This document shows, piece after piece, positions 22,977 to 30,780 of a DNA stretch of 64,000 bases. The DNA is from DASYGT01 sp035999365 (GTDB lineage: Bacteria; Actinomycetota; Actinomycetes; Mycobacteriales; Jatrophihabitantaceae): the NCBI GenBank assembly GCA_035999365.1, contig DASYGT010000030.1, positions 1 to 64,000 of the forward strand, written 5' to 3'. Below the pieces are notes generated by a model that ran no database searches, had not been told where the DNA came from, and saw only the letters and a program-made list of their open reading frames with translations. The stretch's first letter is position 1; each line of letters begins with the position of its first letter. The translations under genes and the position numbers were made by a program.

Positions 22977-24722
22977 GTGCAGAAGGTCTTGATCGCCAAC
23001 CGGGGCGAGATCGCCGTCCGGGTGATTCGGGCGTGCAAGGACGCGGGGCTGACCTCGGTCGCCATCTATGCCGATCCCGATCGCGATGCCCTGCACGTCC
23101 GGATGGCCGATGAGGCGTTCTCTCTTGGCGGGAGCACCCCAGGCGACTCGTACCTGGTGATCGACAAGGTGATCGACGCTGCGGAGCGCTCCGGCGCCGA
23201 CGCCGTGCATCCCGGCTACGGCTTCCTGTCCGAGAATGCCGACTTCGCGCAAGCGGTGCTCGACGCCGGGCTCACCTGGATCGGCCCCTCACCGCAGGCC
23301 ATCCGAGACCTCGGTGACAAGGTGACCGCTCGGCACATCGCCTTGCGAGCCGGCGCTCCGCTCGTGCCCGGCACTCCCGACCCGGTCGGCGGTGCCGATG
23401 AGGTCGTCGCCTTCGCCAAGGAGTACGGCCTCCCGGTAGCGATCAAGGCTGCCTTCGGAGGGGGCGGGCGCGGCCTCAAGATCGCCCGAACGATCGAGGA
23501 GATTCCCGAGCTCTACGACAGCGCGGTCCGTGAGGCCGTGAGTGCGTTCGGCCGCGGCGAGTGCTTCGTCGAGCGCTATCTCGATCGGTCTCGGCACGTC
23601 GAGGCACAGGTGCTCGCGGATCAACACGGCAACGTGATCGTCGTCGGTACGCGTGACTGCTCATTGCAGCGCCGCAACCAGAAGCTCGTCGAGGAAGCGC
23701 CGGCGCCATTCCTGACCGACGAGCAGCGCGCGACGATCCACGAGTCGGCCAAGGCGATCTGCCGCGAGGCTAAGTACTCCGGTGCCGGCACCGTCGAGTA
23801 CCTCGTCGGCAACGACGGCATCATCAGCTTCCTCGAGGTGAATACCCGGCTGCAGGTCGAGCACCCGGTCACCGAGGAGACGAGCGGCATCGACCTCGTG
23901 CGCGAGCAGTTCCGCATCGCCGACGGAGAGACGCTGCGCTTCAGCGAAGATCCCACCCCGCGCGGGCACGCCTTCGAGTTCCGTATCAACGGCGAGGACG
24001 CGGGACGCAACTTCCTGCCGGCGCCGGGCACCGTGACCACGTACCGCGAGCCGGCTGGCCCGGGCGTGCGCGTCGACTCGGGCATCGAAGGGAACTCGGT
24101 GATCGGTGGCGCCTTCGACTCGTTGCTCGCCAAGCTGATCGTGACGGGCGAATCCCGGGCTCAGGCACTCGCCCGAGCCCGGCGTGCGCTCGACGAGTAC
24201 GTCGTCGACGGAATGGCCACCGCCCTGCCGTTCCACCGTGCGGTGGTGCGCGATCCGGCGTTCACCAGCGAGCCGTTCACCGTGTTCACCCGGTGGATCG
24301 AGACCGAGTTCGTCAACGACATCACCCCGTTCGCGGGTGGGGGCGACAACGACACGGAGTCCGCAGGTCGCGAGACCATCGTCGTGGAGGTCGGCGGTAA
24401 GCGGCTCGAGGTCTCGCTGCCGTCGGGCTTTGCCGTCTCCGGCGGTGGCGGAAAGAAGGCTGCCCCCAAGCGTTCGGCAACGAAGAAGTCCGGCGCGGCC
24501 GCATCCGGCGATGCACTGACCGCCCCGATGCAGGGGACGATCGTGAAGGTCGCCGTCGCCGAGGGCGACACCGTCGAGGCGGGTCAGATGATCGTCGTCC
24601 TCGAAGCCATGAAGATGGAGCAGCCGCTCAACGCACACAAGGCCGGCACCATCACCTCGCTCAACGCCGAGGTCGGCGCTGTCGTGACCTCGGGCATGAC
24701 GATCTGCGAGATCAAGGACTGA
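22977..24722 (+). CDS. accA: Acyl-CoA carboxylase alpha subunit (biotin carboxylase + BCCP, AccA3-like)
   Basis: 581 aa from the GTG at 22977, chosen because GGAGG lies 8 nt upstream and the family begins with KVLIANRGEIAVRVIRACK. The biotin carboxylase region has ATP-grasp glycine loop KAAFGGGGRGLK and catalytic EVNTRLQVEHPVTEE. After a Lys/Ala/Gly-rich linker comes the BCCP domain, with the biotinylated Lys546 in EAMKMEQ. It supplies carboxybiotin to AccD partners; both accD genes here lack an alpha gene of their own. In M. tuberculosis the AccA3 gene lies a few genes from accD5-accE5-maf, as here. Confidence 0.93.
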   Translation: MQKVLIANRGEIAVRVIRACKDAGLTSVAIYADPDRDALHVRMADEAFSLGGSTPGDSYLVIDKVIDAAERSGADAVHPGYGFLSENADFAQAVLDAGLTWIGPSPQAIRDLGDKVTARHIALRAGAPLVPGTPDPVGGADEVVAFAKEYGLPVAIKAAFGGGGRGLKIARTIEEIPELYDSAVREAVSAFGRGECFVERYLDRSRHVEAQVLADQHGNVIVVGTRDCSLQRRNQKLVEEAPAPFLTDEQRATIHESAKAICREAKYSGAGTVEYLVGNDGIISFLEVNTRLQVEHPVTEETSGIDLVREQFRIADGETLRFSEDPTPRGHAFEFRINGEDAGRNFLPAPGTVTTYREPAGPGVRVDSGIEGNSVIGGAFDSLLAKLIVTGESRAQALARARRALDEYVVDGMATALPFHRAVVRDPAFTSEPFTVFTRWIETEFVNDITPFAGGGDNDTESAGRETIVVEVGGKRLEVSLPSGFAVSGGGGKKAAPKRSATKKSGAAASGDALTAPMQGTIVKVAVAEGDTVEAGQMIVVLEAMKMEQPLNAHKAGTITSLNAEVGAVVTSGMTICEIKD

Positions 24723-24738
24723 GCCGCCCGATCCGTTT

Positions 24739-25974
24739 CTAGGACGGCGGAGGATCCGCAGTGCCATCGATCGGATATGCCGGCAGGTCGGATTCGACAG
24801 TGCGACCCGAGGGCGATCGCCACACGAGGACGCCGCTCTCGCGACTGCGCCGATAGTCCCACCCGGTCTCGTGGCGCAGGTGATGATGGCGTGGGCACAG
24901 AGCGACGAGGTTCGCCTCGTTCGTGCGCCCACCGTCGGCCCACGGCCTGGTGTGATCAAGCTCGGCGCGCGCGGCGGTGCGAGAGCAATGCGGAAATCTG
25001 CACGTCCGATCGCGCGCGATGACGTGGCGGGCCAGCTCGGCAGGGGGCCGGTAGGTGCTGCGGCCACAGTCGATGAGCCGGCCGAGCGGATCGGTGACCA
25101 ACCGCCGCCACGTCCCGGACGGATCGGCAGCCAGCTGCCGGGCAAGCTCTGCGGAGATCGCGCCGACGCCCTCCAACTCGCCCGGCTCGTCGTCGAGGCG
25201 TAGGAGCGTCGACAGCGCGACATGGACGCTGACGGCCGGTCGCAGCCGATGCCGCGGCGGCAGGGTCGACGACTGGTGACCACTAAGCGCATCGAGGCCC
25301 AGTTGTACGAGTGCATCGGCTCGCCGCTGATCCGCGGTCCGGTCGTCTCCGGCTTCGCGCCGATCAGCGAACGCCGCGACGGCAGCCATCAGGGTCGCTG
25401 CCCCCTCGTCAGGCAATAGCGCCCAGAGTTCACTGGTGCCTTCGCCTGAAGGCCGAAGGCAGACCCGACGATCGCCGATGTTGGCCTGACGCCGTTGCTC
25501 AAGTGTCGGTGCACAGATCGAGAGCACAGCACGCCGCACGCCGGCACGGAACGTGGCGACCGACTGCTCAGCTGCCCGCTCGATCACCCGAGCCTCGACC
25601 GCTCGCACCGCAAGGTCGTCGAGCGCGATCGTGCTGTCCGTCAGCGCGCGCAGATGTCCGGCCGTGATGCGCCCCGCGGCGAGTAGAGCCAGAGCACGGG
25701 GCAGCCGTACCGACTCGACGGCCTCCGCCAATCGGGCCCGGGCCACACCCGGCGAGAGCCGCAGCGCACAAGCGACATCCTCGACGGCCCAGCGCTTGTC
25801 GCCGGAGCCGGGCAGACTGACCGTCGCCGGATCGCCGTCGATCACCGCCAGCAACGACAGCTGCTGCGCCTGCAGCGATGCAATCCGTGACTCGAGATCC
25901 ACGAGTGCGTCGAGCCGCGCATCGTGCGAGAGGCCCCGCCAATCGCCGACACCACCCGCCCGCTCATCACACAT
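24739..25974 (-). CDS. DUF222 / HNH endonuclease domain protein
   Basis: 411 aa from the ATG at 25974. The long DUF222 region (about residues 20-300) contains typical Arg/Ala-rich helices (SPGVARARLAEAVES; AGRITAGHLRAL). The C-terminus is an HNH nuclease: CRFPHCSRTAARAELDHTRPWADGG, then NLVALCPRHHHLRHETGW, with the paired cysteines for zinc and the catalytic His. Such proteins are very common and multi-copy in actinobacteria and often linked to mobile DNA, but no mobile element is visible around this one. Its function is unknown. Confidence 0.9.
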   Translation of the reverse strand: MCDERAGGVGDWRGLSHDARLDALVDLESRIASLQAQQLSLLAVIDGDPATVSLPGSGDKRWAVEDVACALRLSPGVARARLAEAVESVRLPRALALLAAGRITAGHLRALTDSTIALDDLAVRAVEARVIERAAEQSVATFRAGVRRAVLSICAPTLEQRRQANIGDRRVCLRPSGEGTSELWALLPDEGAATLMAAVAAFADRREAGDDRTADQRRADALVQLGLDALSGHQSSTLPPRHRLRPAVSVHVALSTLLRLDDEPGELEGVGAISAELARQLAADPSGTWRRLVTDPLGRLIDCGRSTYRPPAELARHVIARDRTCRFPHCSRTAARAELDHTRPWADGGRTNEANLVALCPRHHHLRHETGWDYRRSRESGVLVWRSPSGRTVESDLPAYPIDGTADPPPS

Positions 25975-25981
25975 ACGTACG

Positions 25982-25987
25982 ATTTTA
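25982..25987 (-). promoter_or_regulatory. Leaderless-type -10 box before the DUF222-HNH gene
   Basis: TAAAAT on the minus strand ends 7 nt before the ATG at 25974, which supports this start over upstream in-frame codons. The rest of the 166-bp gap to 26140 shows no other clear signal. Confidence 0.5.
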
Positions 25988-26140
25988 GGCCCATGTCTAC
26001 CCTTCGGCGCCCTTTGTCCACAGGCTGGCGGCCGGAACGCGCGAGCACCCCGAAGGCGGCAGAGGGGCGAGCGCATCGGTCAACCTTCTCTGTGCTGTCC
26101 GATGCCAGGCCTTTATGGAGAGCAAGCAAGTGGCGGGTAG

Positions 26141-26506
26141 CTAGCCGCCCTCGTCGCGGCGGGCCAGGATCCGATCGATCGCGGCGGCGCGTTTCTCCGC
26201 GATCGACGCCATTTCCTGCGCCCTCCGACGAACATCATCGACGGTACTGCTCGGTGAGAACACCATCGCCCAGCCGCCCGCAGTCTCCAGTTCGGGCACC
26301 CGCATGACCAGGTCCGCCTGCGCCACGTGATGCATCCCGGCCAGAGAGTGCTGTGCATCGACGACGACAACCAGCACGTGCTCGTCCGCAAGTTCGGGCA
26401 GCGCGGCGACGATCTGATCTGCATTGCCGGCGAATACGGCTGCGACGGAAACCGTACGTTGCGCCCGGTCGCGCGCTTCGGGCGACAGGTCGCCATGCAT
26501 GGCCAT
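26141..26506 (-). CDS. Conserved-looking small protein of unknown function after lpdA
   Basis: 121 aa. The ATG at 26506 lies 14 nt after the lpdA stop, so it is probably the second gene of that operon. There is no signal peptide, membrane helix or metal motif. A hydrophobic strand (EHVLVVVVDAQHSL) in the middle suggests an alpha/beta fold, and the C-terminal third is a charged helix (DDVRRRAQEMASIAEKRAAAIDRIL). I do not recognise the family. Confidence 0.7.
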   Translation of the reverse strand: MAMHGDLSPEARDRAQRTVSVAAVFAGNADQIVAALPELADEHVLVVVVDAQHSLAGMHHVAQADLVMRVPELETAGGWAMVFSPSSTVDDVRRRAQEMASIAEKRAAAIDRILARRDEGG

Positions 26507-26520
26507 TGTGGCTACCTCGC

Positions 26521-27924
26521 TCAGTCCAGGTCGTCGTGCAGCATCAGCCGCCGGGCGGCCTCGGCGACCGATCCCGACAGCGAAGGGTAGACGCCGATCG
26601 TCGACGCGACGTCGGCAACAGTGAGGCTACGTTGCACTGCCAGGGTAAGCGGGAAGATCAGCTCGGATGCGTTGGGCGCGACGACCACAGCGCCGACGAC
26701 GACCCCGGTGGCAGGGCGGCAGTACACCTTCACGAAGCCGTCGTCGACGCCCTGCATCTTGGCGCGGGCATTGGTCGCCAGCGGCAGCATGACGGCCCGC
26801 GCCGGAACCAGGCCCGAGTTGATCGCCTCGTAGCCCATCCCGACCGTCGCGATCTCGGGATGGGTGAAGACGTTGGACGCCACCGTCTTCAGCCGCAGTG
26901 GCGCCACCGCCTCACCCAGCGCGTGCCACATCGCGATGCGCCCCTGCATGCCGGCGACCGATGCGAGCAGCAGCACTCCGGTGCAGTCGCCGGCGGCGTA
27001 GATAGTCGACACATTCGTGCGCGACACCCGGTCGACGGCGATATAGCCCTGCTGATTGAGCCGCACGCCGACCTCGTCGAGCCCCAGTCCCTCGACGTTG
27101 GGCACCGAGCCGACGCACATGAGCGCATGCGACCCGGCGACGGTTCGCCCGTCGACGAGGTCGACGAGGACGCCGTCACCGTCACGCCGCACACCGGCCG
27201 CGCGTGCCTGCTTGACCAGCGTCCCGCCACGGGAGGTGAACACCCGCTCGATCACGTCGGCCGCGTCGGGGTCCTCACCCGGCAGCACGCGATCACGGCT
27301 GGACACCAAGGTCACTGGCACCCCGAGCTCGCAGTAGCCACTCGCGAACTCGGCGCCGGTAACACCTGAGCCGATCACGACGAGATGCTCTGGCAGGGTG
27401 TCGAGTTCATACACGTCACGCCACGACAGGATGCGTTCACCGTCGGGTACCGCCGTTTCCAGCACGCGCGGAGTGCCGCCGGTCGCGAGTAACACGATGT
27501 CGGCGTCGAGCAGGTCGACGACCGCGTGCGCCGAGTCGAGAACCTCTATGCGGTGAGAGCGCGCAGGCTGTACGGGCGCGAACCGGCCCGTTCCTGCCAG
27601 CACGGTGACCCCCTCCCGCAGCAGCCGCTGTCCGATGTCGTGGGACTGCTGCGTCGCGAGGTCCTTGATCCGCCGGTTGACGACAGTGAGGTCGACATCG
27701 ACGCCGGCCGACGCAGCTCCGATCCCGACCCTCGGTGCGTCACGGAAAGCGGTGACCCGATCACTCGTGGCGATCAGGGTCTTGCTCGGTACGCAGTCGG
27801 TCAGCACACACGAACCGCCCGGCCCGTCGCGGTCGATCACCGTCACCTCGGCGCCGAGTTGCGCGGCGACCAGGGCGGATTCGTAGCCTGCCGGTCCGCC
27901 GCCGAGAATCGCGATGCGCGTCAC
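26521..27924 (-). CDS. lpdA: NAD(P)H quinone dehydrogenase LpdA (flavoprotein disulfide reductase family)
   Basis: 467 aa from the GTG at 27924. FAD motif RIAILGGGPAGYES at the N-terminus, NAD(P) motif VVIGSGVTGAEFASGY, second FAD motif YAAGDCTG and the C-terminal interface domain. The whole protein closely follows M. tuberculosis LpdA (Rv3303c), which reduces quinones rather than lipoamide. Unlike that protein as I remember it, this one keeps both cysteines of the redox pair (GGSCVLTDCVPSK, Cys39 and Cys44). The C-terminal His-Glu dyad of true lipoamide dehydrogenases is replaced by VYPSLSGS. See the separate finding. Confidence 0.9.
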   Translation of the reverse strand: MTRIAILGGGPAGYESALVAAQLGAEVTVIDRDGPGGSCVLTDCVPSKTLIATSDRVTAFRDAPRVGIGAASAGVDVDLTVVNRRIKDLATQQSHDIGQRLLREGVTVLAGTGRFAPVQPARSHRIEVLDSAHAVVDLLDADIVLLATGGTPRVLETAVPDGERILSWRDVYELDTLPEHLVVIGSGVTGAEFASGYCELGVPVTLVSSRDRVLPGEDPDAADVIERVFTSRGGTLVKQARAAGVRRDGDGVLVDLVDGRTVAGSHALMCVGSVPNVEGLGLDEVGVRLNQQGYIAVDRVSRTNVSTIYAAGDCTGVLLLASVAGMQGRIAMWHALGEAVAPLRLKTVASNVFTHPEIATVGMGYEAINSGLVPARAVMLPLATNARAKMQGVDDGFVKVYCRPATGVVVGAVVVAPNASELIFPLTLAVQRSLTVADVASTIGVYPSLSGSVAEAARRLMLHDDLD

Positions 27925-27930
27925 GGGATG

Positions 27931-27936
27931 ATTGTC
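27931..27936 (-). promoter_or_regulatory. Weak leaderless-type -10 box before lpdA
   Basis: GACAAT on the minus strand ends 6 nt before the GTG at 27924. The first base departs from TAnnnT. It lies about 22 bp from the divergent -10 of the neighbouring gene, so the two promoters are back to back. Confidence 0.3.
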
Positions 27937-27957
27937 CCGTTGATCCCGCACGGTCGG

Positions 27958-27963
27958 TACGCT
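27958..27963 (+). promoter_or_regulatory. Leaderless-type -10 box before the cyclotransferase-like gene
   Basis: TACGCT ends 8 nt before the ATG at 27972. Confidence 0.45.
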
Positions 27964-27971
27964 GCCCTGCG

Positions 27972-28436
27972 ATGGCATCCTCCAGCGGTCTGTACGCCGC
28001 CTACGGCTCGAACATGGATCCCGAGCAGATGCTCGCGCGATGCCCGCACTCCCCTGCCGCCGGAACCGGCTGGCTCAACGGCTGGCGGCTGACCTTCGGC
28101 GGCGAGGAACTGGGGTGGGACGGCGCACTCGCCATGGTCGTACCCGATGCCGCGAGCCAGGTGTTCGTGGCCCTCTACGACCTCTCGCCGTACGACCACG
28201 AGCGGCTCGACTACTGGGAGTCCGCCGACACCGGGCTGTACAACAAGATCAAACTGCGGGTGTCGACGCTCGACGGTGACGTGCTGGCCTGGGTGTACAT
28301 CCTCGACGGCTATGAGGGTGGCATGCCCTCGGCCCGATATCTGGGGCTGATCGCCGAAGCCGCCCAGAAGGCCGGCGCGCCGGACGAGTACTGCGCGGAG
28401 CTCCGTTCGCGCCCGTGCCGATCGCTCGGCGAGTAG
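27972..28436 (+). CDS. Gamma-glutamylcyclotransferase-like protein (Rv3304-like)
   Basis: 154 aa. The family's substrate loop LYAAYGSNMDPEQM is at the N-terminus, and an acidic residue in YWESADTGLYNK is a candidate for the catalytic Glu. The fold is a small beta-barrel (AIG2/GGCT). Such enzymes release 5-oxoproline from gamma-glutamyl compounds, or gamma-glutamylamines. Next to lpdA, an equivalent gene (Rv3304) is found in M. tuberculosis as I recall. A YbdK-type ligase, which makes gamma-glutamyl bonds, lies 1.1 kb away, but a shared pathway is only a guess. Confidence 0.8.
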   Translation: MASSSGLYAAYGSNMDPEQMLARCPHSPAAGTGWLNGWRLTFGGEELGWDGALAMVVPDAASQVFVALYDLSPYDHERLDYWESADTGLYNKIKLRVSTLDGDVLAWVYILDGYEGGMPSARYLGLIAEAAQKAGAPDEYCAELRSRPCRSLGE

Positions 28437-28450
28437 CGCACCGCGGGATC

Positions 28451-29584
28451 TCACGCCAGTCGGGCGAGCGCGGTCCGGGCCAGCGTCGTCGTGTACCGCA
28501 CGCCGACGTCCAGCGCGTTCTCGTCGATGTCGAACGTCCCTTGGTGCAGGTCGAACGGCGCATCACCTCTGCGGCGGACACCGAGTCGTGCCAGAGCTCC
28601 CGGCACCGATTCCAGGTACCACGCAAAGTCCTCGCCACCCATGCTCTGCTCGGTGTCGGCAACGGCGTCGGCACCGAGCGCGGAGAGGATCGCAGCACGT
28701 TGCACGTCGACGGCCGTCGCATCGTTGTCGACAGGTGGCACACCGCGGATGTAGGTCACATCGGCGTTGGCCCCCGACGCGGCCGCGAGCTCGGTAACGA
28801 GCTCGCGCACGAGCGGCTCAGCCGCATCCCACGCGTCGCGGTCCAGCACGCGCAAGGTGCCGCGAAGGCGGCCGGACATCGGAATGGCGTTCGCCGCGCG
28901 ACCGGACTCGACCGAACCCCAGACGAGTGTCAGTGCGGCCCGCGGGTCGACGCGCCGTGACAGCATGCCGGGCAGCTCGGTGATCAGTTGTCCGAGTGCG
29001 TACACCAGATCCACCGTCAGGTGTGGTCGCGCGGTGTGGCCGCCCGGTCCGAAGAGTGTGATGTCGACCTGGTCGCACGCCGCGCTGATCGGTCCGGCGC
29101 GCAACCCGATCTGCCCGGTCTCCAGACGGGGGTCGCAATGCACGGCGAAGATCTGCTGCACGTCCTTCAGCGCACCCGCCTCCACCACGCCGACAGCGCC
29201 CCCGGGCAGCGTCTCCTCGCCGGGCTGGAAGATCAGCCGAACCCGGCCGGGCAATGTAGCGCCCACGAGTTCCTGGGCCGCGCCGAGAAGGATCGCTGTG
29301 TGCGCGTCGTGCCCGCACCCGTGGCAGACGCCGTCGACCACGGAGCGATACTCGACGTCCTTCTGATCGGTGATCGGTAGCGCATCGATGTCTGCCCGCA
29401 AGGCGACCACAGGCCCGTCGGCTGAACCGATGTCGCAGATGACCCCGGTTCCGGACGGAAACACTTGCGGCGCGAGGCCGTAGCTCTCCAGCTCGGCGAT
29501 GACCAGGGCAGTGGTGCGATGCTCGGCAAAGGCAAGCTCTGGGTGCGCGTGCAGCTCGCGGCGTATCGCGGCGACGTCGCTCAC
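28451..29584 (-). CDS. M20 family amidohydrolase (AmiA/AmiB-like)
   Basis: 377 aa, GTG start at 29584 overlapping the stop of the upstream ligase gene. M20D motifs: ELHAHPELAFAEHRTT, metal ligands in VALRADIDALPI, CHGCGHDAHTAILLG and IFQPGEETLPGGA, HCDPRLETG, and the C-terminal SMGGEDFAWYL. The Cys in CHGCGHD is typical of the hippurate/indoleacetyl-amino-acid hydrolase branch. It probably cleaves an N-acyl or peptide-like amide in the cytoplasm. It matches the position of amiA1/amiB1 next to Rv3304 in M. tuberculosis. It is cotranscribed with a glutamate-cysteine-ligase-like gene. Confidence 0.9.
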   Translation of the reverse strand: MSDVAAIRRELHAHPELAFAEHRTTALVIAELESYGLAPQVFPSGTGVICDIGSADGPVVALRADIDALPITDQKDVEYRSVVDGVCHGCGHDAHTAILLGAAQELVGATLPGRVRLIFQPGEETLPGGAVGVVEAGALKDVQQIFAVHCDPRLETGQIGLRAGPISAACDQVDITLFGPGGHTARPHLTVDLVYALGQLITELPGMLSRRVDPRAALTLVWGSVESGRAANAIPMSGRLRGTLRVLDRDAWDAAEPLVRELVTELAAASGANADVTYIRGVPPVDNDATAVDVQRAAILSALGADAVADTEQSMGGEDFAWYLESVPGALARLGVRRRGDAPFDLHQGTFDIDENALDVGVRYTTTLARTALARLA

Positions 29585-30717
29585 AGGCCGAGCCCGTCGC
29601 GCATCTCGACCAGCAGCGAGTCGACCACCGGGATCAAGTCACCGCCGTGCGCTGCCGCGACCGCACGCTGGCGCTGATAGCTCGCGCCGCGCTCGAGCAG
29701 CCGCGGGATCGACTCGAGTTCCTCGGCACATTTGAGCCGCCGCGCGAGTGGCAGCAGGTCGTCGACCAGATTGACGATCGATTCCTTCACCGGCTGGACC
29801 TTGCCGGAGTTGTCCACGACGATCTCGGCGTCAAGTCCGTAGCGCGCCGCTCGCCACTTGTTCTCACGCACGAGCCACGGCCGGGGTTCGGGCAAGGTGT
29901 AGCCGTCGTCGAGTTGCCGGTCGAAGCGCTCGACCAGGCACTGCGCGAGTGCCGCGATACAACCGATCTCGTCGAGCGTCGGCATGCCGTCGCAGATTCG
30001 CAGCTCGACCGTCCCGAAGTTCGGATGCGGCCGGATGTCCCACCACACCTCGCGGATCGACTCGATCGCATGAGAGGAGATCAACGCGTCCATGTACTTC
30101 TCGAATGCGTCCCAGCCTGCCAGCTGATACGGCAGCCCGGCCGTGGGCAACGCCTCGAACACCTTGCTGCGGTAGGACGCCAGCCCGGTGTCGGAACCGA
30201 TCCAGTACGGGCTGGAGGCGGACAGCGCGAGGAAGTGCGGCAGGTATCCGAGCAGGGAGTTGACGATCGGAATCGCCTTGTCGCCGCCGCGGATGCCGCA
30301 ATGCACATGCACACCGAAGATCTGCAGCTGGCGTGCCATCCACTGGTTGCGCTCCATCAACGCGATATAGCGAGGATTGTCGGTGACGCGCTGCGTCGAC
30401 CAATCGGTGATGGGATGCGTGCCACTGCAGATCAGGCCGACGTTGCGCTTGGCAGCCGAGGCGGCAACCTCGGCGACCGTCGCCGCGAGGTCGGCCTTCG
30501 CCTCCTCCACCGTCTGGCAGATCCCGGTGATGACCTCAATGCACGATTGCAGGAGCTCATGCTTGGCCTTGGGATGCTCCGTCGCGCCCTCGGGGCAGAT
30601 CTCGCCCAGGATCGCGTTGGAGGCGCCCGTGAGCTCGCGCGTGTCGAGGTCCACGAGCTCCAGTTCCCATTCGACGCCCAGACTCGTGCGCTGCGATGGG
30701 TTGAAGTCGATATGCAT
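29581..30717 (-). CDS. YbdK-type carboxylate-amine ligase (glutamate-cysteine ligase family 2)
   Basis: 378 aa. Family signatures: SLGVEWELELVDLDTRE at the N-terminus, ELLQSCIEVITGIC, the FGVHVHCGIRGGDKAIPI metal/ATP region, LALSASSPYWIGSDTGLASYRS and the RPHPNFGTVELRICD motif. YbdK proteins have weak glutamate-cysteine ligase activity, and the natural substrate is usually unknown. Actinobacteria mostly use mycothiol, so a glutathione role is unlikely. The coupled downstream amidohydrolase may act on the same kind of product. Confidence 0.88.
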   Translation of the reverse strand: MHIDFNPSQRTSLGVEWELELVDLDTRELTGASNAILGEICPEGATEHPKAKHELLQSCIEVITGICQTVEEAKADLAATVAEVAASAAKRNVGLICSGTHPITDWSTQRVTDNPRYIALMERNQWMARQLQIFGVHVHCGIRGGDKAIPIVNSLLGYLPHFLALSASSPYWIGSDTGLASYRSKVFEALPTAGLPYQLAGWDAFEKYMDALISSHAIESIREVWWDIRPHPNFGTVELRICDGMPTLDEIGCIAALAQCLVERFDRQLDDGYTLPEPRPWLVRENKWRAARYGLDAEIVVDNSGKVQPVKESIVNLVDDLLPLARRLKCAEELESIPRLLERGASYQRQRAVAAAHGGDLIPVVDSLLVEMRDGLGL

Positions 30718-30724
30718 CTCGGCC

Positions 30725-30730
30725 AGCGTA
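30725..30730 (-). promoter_or_regulatory. Leaderless-type -10 box before the YbdK-type ligase gene
   Basis: TACGCT on the minus strand ends 7 nt before the ATG at 30717. Confidence 0.5.
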
Positions 30731-30768
30731 TCCGGATCGGCACGCCCCGTGGGTGCCCCTCGGCTCGG

Positions 30769-30774
30769 TAGATT
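30769..30774 (+). promoter_or_regulatory. Leaderless-type -10 box before the antiporter gene
   Basis: TAGATT ends 6 nt before the GTG at 30781. With the -10 of the divergent ligase gene only 38 bp away, both promoters share the 63-bp gap. Confidence 0.5.
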
Positions 30775-30780
30775 CCGGTC

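Noticed and set aside
24739..25974. DUF222-HNH gene as part of an integrated element or intein
   Set aside because: No integrase, att-like repeats or base-composition break is visible, and the protein is a stand-alone type common in actinobacterial chromosomes.
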